From: Saliterribacillus persicus
GTDB taxonomy: Bacteria; Bacillota; Bacilli; Bacillales; Amphibacillaceae
Reading direction: 5' to 3'
Length of the DNA stretch: 64,000 bases
NCBI RefSeq assembly: GCF_003337485.1
Contig: NZ_QPJJ01000008.1
Coordinates: forward strand, 122,758 to 186,757
Shown: positions 12,915 through 21,024 of the stretch, in pieces
Position numbering within the stretch: position 1 is the first letter of the stretch
Layout: each line of letters opens with the position of its first letter
The notes under the pieces: generated by a model
What the model saw: only the letters and a program-made list of their open reading frames with translations
Told to the model about the DNA's origin: nothing
Database searches by the model: none
Translations under genes and position numbers: made by a program

Positions 12915-13943
12915 TTAAAGGGAATCTCCCTTTAATAACTGGTTTGCTGCAGCTTCATCCGTGATTAAAACATCACTTTTGGCTTGTTTGAAAAAGGATA
13001 ATATTGCTTGTGTTTTTGATTTCCCACCAGCTACTGTGATGACTTTATTCGCATTTTTTAAATCATCCAGCTGTAAACCCACTGTTCTAACTTTGTGAAC
13101 TACTTCGCCATTTTTATCCAAATAGTACCCAAAAGCTTCACTCACTGCATGTTTATCTTTAATCTTTCTCATAACGGTTGAGGAAGCTTTCCTTCGTTCT
13201 GCCATGGTGACAGCATCTCCAATTCCGTGTATTACAACTGCTGCATCATGGATTAATTCCACAATTTCCTTAATAGCAGGCTCTTCTTTAATCGTTTGAT
13301 ACGACTCTTCACTAAGCGGATCCGGGACATAAAGCATCCGGTACTTTCCGTTTGCTTTTTTTGCCATCTCTGCACAAATCGTATTTGCCTGATTCTCCAC
13401 TTGCTCACCAAGTCCGCCCCTTGCCGGAACAAAAGTACAATTTTTAGCGTGGGCTAGTGGTGTCATCATGTTCGCTACTTCTGACATGGTTGTACCACCA
13501 GTGATGGCAACGGTTTGCTCAGCAGATAGAATGGAACTGAGATATTGAACACAAGCTTTACCGAGTTGCTCCTTTACTGTTTCATGAGCATCACTATTAC
13601 CCGGAATCACTATAACATGCTCCAATTGTAATTTATCCTTTATTTGCGATTCTAAAACACGAAATTTAGAAATTTCATTAATAAAGGTAGAAAGCTCTTC
13701 AGACATTCGAAGACCTTCTGGTGTTAGTTTCATTCCTTTTGCTGTTACAGCAATAAATCCATGATCATGCAGAAAATCAATTTCACCTCGAACGACACGT
13801 TCTTTCATCTCTACAAAATCGGCTAGGCTTCTTCTGCCTATCGGCTGCATCATTTTTATGTAATGTAAAATCTTATACCTTCGTTGCATGACATCGAGTA
13901 TATCAGGGAAGATTTTTTCTTGTATTGCTAACAATTCCTTCAC
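12915..13943 (-). CDS. cggR: Central glycolytic genes repressor CggR
   Basis: CggR is a SorC/DeoR-family repressor that is released from DNA by fructose 1,6-bisphosphate. The 342-residue protein has an N-terminal winged helix (RRYKILHYIKMMQPIGRRSL, about residues 22-60). A sugar-phosphate-isomerase-like effector domain follows, with TGGTTMSEVA, FVPARGGLGE and GIGDA. The GTG start is preceded by AAAGGGAG at seven bases. Its own operator and promoter lie just upstream, so it is autoregulated and controls the five genes that follow. Confidence 0.96.
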   Translation of the reverse strand: MKELLAIQEKIFPDILDVMQRRYKILHYIKMMQPIGRRSLADFVEMKERVVRGEIDFLHDHGFIAVTAKGMKLTPEGLRMSEELSTFINEISKFRVLESQIKDKLQLEHVIVIPGNSDAHETVKEQLGKACVQYLSSILSAEQTVAITGGTTMSEVANMMTPLAHAKNCTFVPARGGLGEQVENQANTICAEMAKKANGKYRMLYVPDPLSEESYQTIKEEPAIKEIVELIHDAAVVIHGIGDAVTMAERRKASSTVMRKIKDKHAVSEAFGYYLDKNGEVVHKVRTVGLQLDDLKNANKVITVAGGKSKTQAILSFFKQAKSDVLITDEAAANQLLKGDSL

Positions 13944-13970
13944 ATCTAAACTCCCTTTCTCAGAAGTCCG

Positions 13971-14006
13971 GTGGTTTTATGACCCTCATAGTCAAAAAAC
14001 GTCCCA
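13971..14006 (-). promoter_or_regulatory. CggR operator
   Basis: On the minus strand the pattern is TGGGAC-N6-TGAC-N4-AGGGTC-N6-CCAC. This has the two-half-site spacing of the known B. subtilis operator (CGGGAC-N6-TGTC-N4-CGGGAC-N6-TGTC). It lies just downstream of the predicted transcription start, where a bound tetramer would act as a roadblock. Confidence 0.85.
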
Positions 14007-14036
14007 CAACGATCAAAAAAATAACTTCCATTTGTT

Positions 14037-14065
14037 ATTGTACCAAACTGATGAGAAACTCTCAA
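14037..14065 (-). promoter_or_regulatory. SigA promoter of the cggR-glycolytic operon
   Basis: TTGAGA and TACAAT are separated by exactly 17 bases on the minus strand. The CggR operator starts about 30 bases further on. The promoter begins right at the stop codon of the glutaredoxin gene. Confidence 0.85.
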
Positions 14066-14320
14066 CTATTTTTCAGAATTTTTTCCAGCTTTCAATTTTT
14101 GTTCAATACTTTCATAAGAGATATTGCCATAAGCAACTACTTGATTATCTATCTCAATAACCGGAATCATCAGTTGATATTTTTCTAAATATTTTTCCTC
14201 TTTATATATATCGATCTCAATAATTTCAAAATGATGCATTGCTTGTAATAATTCTACGATAGTTTTAGCTTCTTCACATAATCCACAATTCTCTTTTGTG
14301 TAAAAATAGAGACGTTGCAT
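14066..14320 (-). CDS. Glutaredoxin-like thiol-disulfide protein
   Basis: This small thioredoxin-fold protein (84 residues from the chosen start) has the N-terminal redox motif ENCGLCEEA (CxxC) after a short beta strand. It has a cis-Pro turn MIPVIEID and belongs to the DUF836/glutaredoxin family. It may reduce disulfides, but no partner is known from context. The ATG at 14320 is chosen because AAAGGTGA lies just before it. An ATG further upstream in frame would have the ldh terminator inside the gene. In other Bacilli a similar gene also sits next to cggR. Confidence 0.8.
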   Translation of the reverse strand: MQRLYFYTKENCGLCEEAKTIVELLQAMHHFEIIEIDIYKEEKYLEKYQLMIPVIEIDNQVVAYGNISYESIEQKLKAGKNSEK

Positions 14321-14346
14321 GTTTATCACCTTTTCTATTAGAGAAA

Positions 14347-14366
14347 AGCCTGCAAAATATGCAGGC
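14347..14366 (-). terminator. Terminator of ldh
   Basis: GCCTGCA / TGCAGGC with a five-base loop is followed on the minus strand by TTTTC. It lies 13 bases after the ldh stop codon. Confidence 0.8.
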
Positions 14367-14379
14367 CATTTCAATTTCG

Positions 14380-15363
<984 letters not shown>

Positions 15364-15439
15364 CTAATTACATTCTGACATTTAACTTAAAAAGTAAAAA
15401 TTAAACTTATCCATTTATACCTTTTAAGTTTACCCGAAA

Positions 15440-15470
15440 AAATAGGATATAGTATCACTATATCCTATTT
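15440..15470 (-). terminator. Terminator after the lactate-oxidase-like gene
   Basis: A perfect 13-base stem (AAATAGGATATAG / CTATATCCTATTT) with a five-base loop is followed by six T on the minus strand. It lies 59 bases after the stop of the upstream gene and separates it from ldh. Confidence 0.85.
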
Positions 15471-15528
15471 CTACATATGAAAGAACATTTTTCCAACTTT
15501 TCTATATTTTTTAACTAAATGGTAAATG

Positions 15529-16455
15529 TTATACGCCAACTAAAGTAGGTTCAATATTTTTCTGTATTTGGTTGATAATATCGTAAGTTCCTTGATAACC
15601 ACCTGCTGTTAAACCATACAAATAAAAGGAACGAATTGAGATATGGTCAAATCCACTATTTATTAAATCTAGGAGGTAATCTTGATCAGAACTATTTGTT
15701 TCTATAATTGTTTCTAATTTAGTTTGTTTAATATAATTTATGAAATCGATATTATTAATTTCACTATCCTTTAATACGATTCCTTTTGCACCAATTTCAA
15801 TTGCTTTTTCTACATCTGAAATTGTTTGTGCTCCTTCAATATACAAAGGTAATTGTGTAAATTGGTCAAGATATGAAATGTCCTTCCACGACAAAGCTTT
15901 TGTTTCTAGAGCGTCATTCCATGTTTTCGTTGCATTTTTAAAAGCAAGCTTTTGAAAAATAGGGTCTACGATAAAATTAGTGATTCCGTCTAATCGCCAC
16001 TTTACTTTTGAAAAGGAGGCTACGGAATTTAAATTTAAAACAATAGCCTGATAACCTGCAAGAGACGCTCTTTGTATAAATTGTTTATTTATCTCTGTAT
16101 TGGGATGACCATTTAATCGAAACCACAAATTTGAAAAGTCCCCGCTGTCGGCAATTTCTTCGATGCTGTACGAGCTGTAACTAGAGATAATATAAGGAAT
16201 TTTTAATTGTTGTGCAGCCTTTGATACAGCTAGTTCAGCATCCTCATGATACAATCTTAAGGAATCCGTGGGGGCCAGAATTAAATTTGCTTTTTTAATT
16301 GTCTTTTGTGTAGCCAGCCTTTTAACTAGCGCTTTGTTCACATCATTTTCTTCTTGCGCTTCGAGGTAGTAATAAAGCTCTTTATTTAATAATTCTTTCG
16401 CGTGTGCTTTTATTTTCTCAATCTTTACATTTACATTACTAGTATTTACTGACAT
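15529..16455 (-). CDS. Degenerate FMN-dependent alpha-hydroxy-acid oxidase homologue (probable pseudoenzyme)
   Basis: The 308-residue protein aligns by motif order with the lactate/glycolate oxidase family: LAPTDSLRLYHEDAELAVSKA, IPYIISSYSSYSIEEIA, WFRLNGHP, AGYQAIVLNLN, LSWKDISYLDQ, GAKGIVLKD and FYLYGLTAGGYQG. Family members are about 350-390 residues, so it is short, mainly at the N-terminus. The usual catalytic residues are replaced: Tyr by Asn115, Asp by Asn143, Lys by Glu207, His by Ser231 and Arg by Asn234. The phosphate-binding GIRRG loop is also gone. The reading frame is intact with GGGAGG before the ATG, so it is expressed and probably selected for something other than oxidation. 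A SAM-I riboswitch lies in its leader. Confidence 0.75.
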   Translation of the reverse strand: MSVNTSNVNVKIEKIKAHAKELLNKELYYYLEAQEENDVNKALVKRLATQKTIKKANLILAPTDSLRLYHEDAELAVSKAAQQLKIPYIISSYSSYSIEEIADSGDFSNLWFRLNGHPNTEINKQFIQRASLAGYQAIVLNLNSVASFSKVKWRLDGITNFIVDPIFQKLAFKNATKTWNDALETKALSWKDISYLDQFTQLPLYIEGAQTISDVEKAIEIGAKGIVLKDSEINNIDFINYIKQTKLETIIETNSSDQDYLLDLINSGFDHISIRSFYLYGLTAGGYQGTYDIINQIQKNIEPTLVGV

Positions 16456-16526
16456 TTTTTATCCTCCCGATTATGAAAGGAAACAGCTGAATGGAATTTT
16501 TATATGTGAACCATTCTTCGTAACCT

Positions 16527-16633
16527 CTCTTATTTTTCAAACGAATGTTTGCAGGAATTAGCACCTTTCCTTTTTGGTAAAAGTTGGTTGCTGGGTTTCA
16601 TCGGGCCAGTCCCTCCACCTCTCGTAATAAGAG
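16527..16633 (-). ncRNA. SAM-I (S-box) riboswitch upstream of the oxidase-like gene
   Basis: On the minus strand the core is nearly canonical: GAGAGGTGGAGGGACTGGCC, then CGATGAAACCCAGCAACC, and later GGTGCTAATTCCTGC. P1 is formed by CTCTTAT (16627-16633) and ATAAGAG (16527-16533). Unlike the two copies at 22.9-23.2 kb there is no clear terminator between the aptamer and the ATG at 16455. The only visible downstream stem is a six-base GAATGG/CCATTC without a T run. Control of translation or an atypical platform is possible. Confidence 0.92.
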
Positions 16634-16645
16634 CGAAACTATATA

Positions 16646-18328
16646 CTATGACTTAACTGCTTGTTTTTCTACTTCTAGTGCTTTTAATTGTCTTCTGAGA
16701 ATTTTTCCACTAATTTTGGTTTTGGGTAAATCTTCTACAATTTCAATTTCACGTGGAGCTGCGTGAGCAGATAAATTCTTTCTAACAAATAACCGGATCT
16801 CTTCTTTTAAATTATCTGAGGCTAGGAAACCTGGACGTAGTGTGATAAAGGCTTTTACGATTTCTCCTCGGACTTCATCAGGCTTTCCTACTACCCCAGC
16901 TTCTGCAACCGCTGGATGCTCAATTAATTTACTCTCTACTTCAAAGGGACCAATTCTTTCACCCGCTGAGTTAATCATATCATCACTTCTACCTTGGAAA
17001 AACACATGGCCTTCCTCGTCTTGATAGGCAAGGTCACCTGAGATATACCATCCTTCATATATGAAATAGGATTTAAATTTATCTTCATTTCCCCATATTT
17101 CCTTCATTAAGCCAGGCCATGGTGCTTTTACGGCTAACTGACCTACTTCACCTGCAGGAAGTTTTTCACCATTCGCATTTAAAATTCCAACTTCTATTCC
17201 AGGGAAAGCACGCCCCATCGAACCAGGCTTTATTTTTTCAGATGGTAAATTAACAATTAAATGACCACCAGTTTCTGTCATCCACCAGGTATCATGAATT
17301 CTAACCTGTAACTTTTTATGTGCCCAAGTAATCACTTCTGGATTTAAAGGTTCCCCAACACTTAATACATGCCTTAAAGAGCTTAAGTCATATTTCTCGT
17401 GTAAATCACCTTGTGACATTAACATCCGAAAAGCAGTTGGCGCACTATACCATATAGTCACCTTTAAATCTTCCATCAACTGATACCAATTTTCCGCTTT
17501 AAATCTGCCACCTTGAATGACAATTGTTGCTCGGTTTAGCCATGGTGCAAATAAGCCGTAAACACTGCCAGTTACCCAACCTGGATGAGAAGTACACCAA
17601 TAAACATCTTCATCATGAATATCAAGCACCCATTTACCTGTTACAATGTGATGTACCGTTGATCGGTGGGCATGCAATACACCCTTTGGTTTACCTGTTG
17701 AACCACTTGTATAATGAATAATCAATCCATCTTCCGGATCAACCCACTCAACCAGTTCATTTCCATGATTTCCTGTTCTATCTTCCTTAGCAATATCTTC
17801 CACATATAGAATAGTTTCTAATGATGGAATATCAGCTTGTGGCACACGTTTCACAAGCTCATGGTCCGTAATTAGCAAGCTACCTGTACAATCATTTATA
17901 CGGTCTTTTATCGCATCTTCCATAAATGCTTCAAATAATGGCCCAGCAATTGCTCCTACTTTAATCACTGACAATATAGCAATATAGCACTCCGCTGTTT
18001 TAGGTAAGAATACAAATACTCTGTCACCTTTTTTCACACCATTTTCTTTTAAAATTTGTGCGTATTTATCGGTTTCTGCCTTCACTTCACGAAAGGTTAA
18101 ACTTTTCGTTCCGTTTTCATCAACATAATGTAATGCTATTTTTTCACCGTAACCTTCGTCTACATGACGATCAATCGTTTCATATGCAGCATTTAGCTTA
18201 CCAGTTTTACCATATGACAATAACTTTTTAGCATCTTCCCAGCTGAAGTTATCATGTGTTTTCTGATAATTTGTGAGATGGAAATCCCCTTCTATTGGAT
18301 CAATATGACTAGAAACATTTGATGACAT
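16646..18328 (-). CDS. AMP-forming acetyl/acyl-CoA synthetase (AcsA-like)
   Basis: The protein (560 residues) is closely patterned on Bacillus AcsA: GDFHLTNYQKTH at the start, P-loop YTSGSTGKPKG, YWCTSHPGWVTGSVYG, DTWWMTETGG, and GDLAY with GRSDDMI in the hinge. The C-terminal PKTKISGKILRR carries the catalytic, acetylatable Lys. It activates a carboxylate, probably acetate, to its CoA thioester via an acyl-AMP. The ATG at 18328 follows AAGGGGGG, so the longer in-frame start is rejected. It is the last gene of the metY-ssu operon (33 bases after the ATPase). Its placement under SAM control suggests supply of acetyl-CoA for O-acetylhomoserine, or activation of an imported organosulfur acid; both are inference. 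Confidence 0.85.
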   Translation of the reverse strand: MSSNVSSHIDPIEGDFHLTNYQKTHDNFSWEDAKKLLSYGKTGKLNAAYETIDRHVDEGYGEKIALHYVDENGTKSLTFREVKAETDKYAQILKENGVKKGDRVFVFLPKTAECYIAILSVIKVGAIAGPLFEAFMEDAIKDRINDCTGSLLITDHELVKRVPQADIPSLETILYVEDIAKEDRTGNHGNELVEWVDPEDGLIIHYTSGSTGKPKGVLHAHRSTVHHIVTGKWVLDIHDEDVYWCTSHPGWVTGSVYGLFAPWLNRATIVIQGGRFKAENWYQLMEDLKVTIWYSAPTAFRMLMSQGDLHEKYDLSSLRHVLSVGEPLNPEVITWAHKKLQVRIHDTWWMTETGGHLIVNLPSEKIKPGSMGRAFPGIEVGILNANGEKLPAGEVGQLAVKAPWPGLMKEIWGNEDKFKSYFIYEGWYISGDLAYQDEEGHVFFQGRSDDMINSAGERIGPFEVESKLIEHPAVAEAGVVGKPDEVRGEIVKAFITLRPGFLASDNLKEEIRLFVRKNLSAHAAPREIEIVEDLPKTKISGKILRRQLKALEVEKQAVKS

Positions 18329-18360
18329 TTTTATTCCCCCCTTGTTTCTTCTTTTATCTG

Positions 18361-19095
18361 TTAACTTTTTGTACCACTTAAATCTAAACAATCTAAAATT
18401 TCTGATTTGATACGTGCCAAGTGTTCACTACCTCTATTGCGTGGTCTTTCTTCCTTAATCGTTATTTCCGTTGCAACCTCTCCGGGCTGCCCTCTAAGTA
18501 CAACAACACGATCACATAGAAACAAGGCTTCATCAATATCGTGCGTAACAAGAACAATAGTGGACTGATAAATTTTCCAAATATCTAACAAAAGATCTTG
18601 AAGTTGCATTTTAGTAAAAGCATCAAGCGCACTAAATGGTTCATCTAACAATAAAATTTCAGGTGAAGTTACAAGTGCTCTTGCGATTGCCACACGTTGA
18701 GCCATACCTCCTGATAACTCTCTGGGATATAATTTCTCTTTCCCAATCAACCCTACGCTTTCTAAATATTCTATCGCCCGGTGTTCCTTATCATTTCTCT
18801 TCCCATTTAATCCAAAAGTGACATTATCTAAGACGTTTAACCATGGTAACAAACGTGGTTCTTGAAAAATAAATCCTGTTGTATCGTGAATTTCTTTCGT
18901 TACTTGACCATTTATTTCTATTTCACCATCGTATTCATTATCAAGACCCGATATAGCCCTAAGTAACGTACTTTTTCCACAACCACTTGTTCCAAGCAAT
19001 CCTACAATCTCACCTGGTTTAATATCTAAATTTATATTCTGAACAGCTGTCACATTATTAAAAGTTCGACTAACATTCCGAAGTGCTAGGCTCAT
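18361..19095 (-). CDS. ssuB: ABC transporter ATPase, sulfonate/nitrate/taurine type
   Basis: It powers the adjacent permease. The 244-residue protein has Walker [10 protein letters not shown], the Q-loop FQEPRLLPW typical of the Ssu/Tau/Nrt subfamily, the signature ELSGGMAQR, Walker [13 protein letters not shown] and the H-loop VTHDIDEA. The start at 19095 follows GGGAGG by seven bases; the more distal in-frame codons lie on the ribosome site itself. It is 18 bases after ssuC. The substrate class is inferred from family and from the SAM riboswitches, not from the ATPase itself. Confidence 0.88.
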   Translation of the reverse strand: MSLALRNVSRTFNNVTAVQNINLDIKPGEIVGLLGTSGCGKSTLLRAISGLDNEYDGEIEINGQVTKEIHDTTGFIFQEPRLLPWLNVLDNVTFGLNGKRNDKEHRAIEYLESVGLIGKEKLYPRELSGGMAQRVAIARALVTSPEILLLDEPFSALDAFTKMQLQDLLLDIWKIYQSTIVLVTHDIDEALFLCDRVVVLRGQPGEVATEITIKEERPRNRGSEHLARIKSEILDCLDLSGTKS

Positions 19096-19113
19096 GCTTA
19101 TTCCTCCCAATCA

Positions 19114-19965
19114 TTACTTAACTACTCGATCTTGCCAGTGCAGGGATCTCAGTTCAATTTTTTTAAGTACCCAATCACTTAATTTACCGATGATTGCAAA
19201 CAATATAATACTTGCAATAATCGTTTCAGGCTGGGCCATGTTTTGTCCGAATACGAGTAAAAATCCTAGTCCTTGGCTTGCTCCCATTAATTCAGCAGCA
19301 ACAACAAACATCCAACCTAGGCCTAAGCCACTTCGCATTCCAACTAAGAACGATGGTAAGGAAGCTGGTAAAATAATTCGTCTAACTAATTGAAAACTAT
19401 TTAATCCATACATTTTACCAACCTCTATTAACTTACGATCGACACTGAAAATTCCACTCACAATGTTTAAGTAAACGGGAAAGAATACTCCGACAGCAAT
19501 CATCGTAATTTTAGACGGTTCCCCTATTCCCATCCAAAGTATAAATAATGGCACCCATGCAAGTGACGGAATCGAACGAAATGCTTGAATCATCGGATCA
19601 AATAACTGCTCTACCTTCTGATAGAATCCAACTAATGCCCCTAAAACAACTGCAGCTATGGTTCCTAAAATAAACCCAACAAACACACGATAGGTAGTAA
19701 TTCCAATATGTCCAAAAAGCGATCCGTCGCGTGCCATCTCTACTATTTTTTCTAAAATAACAGTTGGTGCAGGGAGTTGGTAAGAAGGGAAAAATCCAAC
19801 TCGACTAAGTAATTCCCAAATCAAGATAAGAATTGCTGGAATCAGGCTTCCTAACACAATATTTTGCCAGACGCCATTTTTGGCAGCCGCTTTTCTTTCC
19901 AATCGTCGTTGTTCTTTTTTCTTTCCTACTAATACAGCTGTGAGTTCCCCTTGATTTTTAGCCAT
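19114..19965 (-). CDS. ssuC: ABC transporter permease, sulfonate/nitrate/taurine type
   Basis: The 283-residue membrane protein has six predicted helices and an N-terminal basic cytoplasmic stretch of about 30 residues (KKEQRRLERKAAAK). The BPD_transp_1 coupling motif is MYGLNSFQLVRRIILPASLP. Features such as FRSIPSLAWVPLFILWMGIGE and GLGLGWMFVVAAELMGA are typical for SsuC/TauC. It sits between the ATPase and the binding lipoprotein in one operon. Confidence 0.88.
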   Translation of the reverse strand: MAKNQGELTAVLVGKKKEQRRLERKAAAKNGVWQNIVLGSLIPAILILIWELLSRVGFFPSYQLPAPTVILEKIVEMARDGSLFGHIGITTYRVFVGFILGTIAAVVLGALVGFYQKVEQLFDPMIQAFRSIPSLAWVPLFILWMGIGEPSKITMIAVGVFFPVYLNIVSGIFSVDRKLIEVGKMYGLNSFQLVRRIILPASLPSFLVGMRSGLGLGWMFVVAAELMGASQGLGFLLVFGQNMAQPETIIASIILFAIIGKLSDWVLKKIELRSLHWQDRVVK

Positions 19966-19987
19966 CTTTTTCCCTCCTGATTTTCCC

Positions 19988-20992
19988 CTATTCGTTAATT
20001 GTTTCTTCTGCGTAGCTTGAATTAATTAATGCTTCAGTCGTCTCAGCTATGTCTACGTCTTCTTTAATTACTTCACCCTCTTGCAATACTTTACCAGCTG
20101 AATTTAAAGCTTCTACATGTACATCTCCAGGTACTGGATTAGAAAAATCATTTCTCTCTAATTGTTTTTTAGCTACTTCAAGATCGATTTGGGCTTCTTC
20201 TGCTAATAGTTCTGCTGCCTCTTCTGGATTTTCTAAAATCCAATTACGAGCTTTTTCATAAAGCTCAATTACTTTATTCACATATTCTGGGTGATTTTCA
20301 GCAAATTCTTCACGAACATTTAAGAATCCATAAGTGTTAAAGTCTGCATTGCGATAAAATAACTCTGCTCCAGCTTCTAACTCAAGTTTTGCCATGTGCG
20401 GATCTAAACCTGCCCATGCATCCACATCTCCTGAAGTTAATGCAGAACCACCATCTGCGTGCTGAAGAGGTACCACTTCTAGATCATCGATAGATACACC
20501 TTCTGCAGCTAACGATCTTACTAAGAAAATATATGGATCAGTTCCTAGTGTTGCCGCAACTTTTTTACCTTCTAAATCTTGAAGAGAAGAAATTCCGGAT
20601 CCTTCACTTGTTACAAGAGCTGTCCACTCAGGCTTAGAATAAATATAAACATTCTCGATCGGTGCACCTGTAGCTTTTGACATTAAAGCAGCAGCTCCAG
20701 CTGTCGAACCAAAATCTACACTATCACTATTTAAAAATTCTAACGCTTTGTTACTTCCTTGACTTAATGTCCAAGATACCTCAATATCTTCTTCCCCTAA
20801 TACTTCTTCTGCCCAACCAAATTTCTTTAACACCAAGCTAGTTGGTGAGTAATATGCATAATCTAATCTGATTTCTTCAGGCTTTCCTTCTGCTTGCCCA
20901 CTTGAAGAGCAACCTGCTAAAAATAAAGCAACCAATCCTAATGCTACAATTGCAATAAAGCTTCTAATATCAATCAATGGAATTCTTTTCAT
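19988..20992 (-). CDS. ssuA: ABC transporter substrate-binding lipoprotein (SsuA/TauA-like)
   Basis: The N-terminal signal peptide ends at the lipobox LAGC. The mature 300-residue domain follows the NMT1/SsuA pattern: IRLDYAYYSPTSLVLKKFGW, then FLNSDSVDFGSTAGAAAL, and LQDLEGKKVAATLGTDPYIFL. It should bind an organic sulfur compound outside the membrane and hand it to SsuC. No SsuD or TauD desulfonating enzyme is encoded nearby, so the ligand may not be a plain alkanesulfonate. Gene spacing (22 bases to ssuC, 32 bases after metY) supports one transcript starting at the tandem riboswitches. Confidence 0.85.
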   Translation of the reverse strand: MKRIPLIDIRSFIAIVALGLVALFLAGCSSSGQAEGKPEEIRLDYAYYSPTSLVLKKFGWAEEVLGEEDIEVSWTLSQGSNKALEFLNSDSVDFGSTAGAAALMSKATGAPIENVYIYSKPEWTALVTSEGSGISSLQDLEGKKVAATLGTDPYIFLVRSLAAEGVSIDDLEVVPLQHADGGSALTSGDVDAWAGLDPHMAKLELEAGAELFYRNADFNTYGFLNVREEFAENHPEYVNKVIELYEKARNWILENPEEAAELLAEEAQIDLEVAKKQLERNDFSNPVPGDVHVEALNSAGKVLQEGEVIKEDVDIAETTEALINSSYAEETINE

Positions 20993-21024
20993 TTTCTTTT
21001 GTCCCCCTATTTTTTTAATTAATT

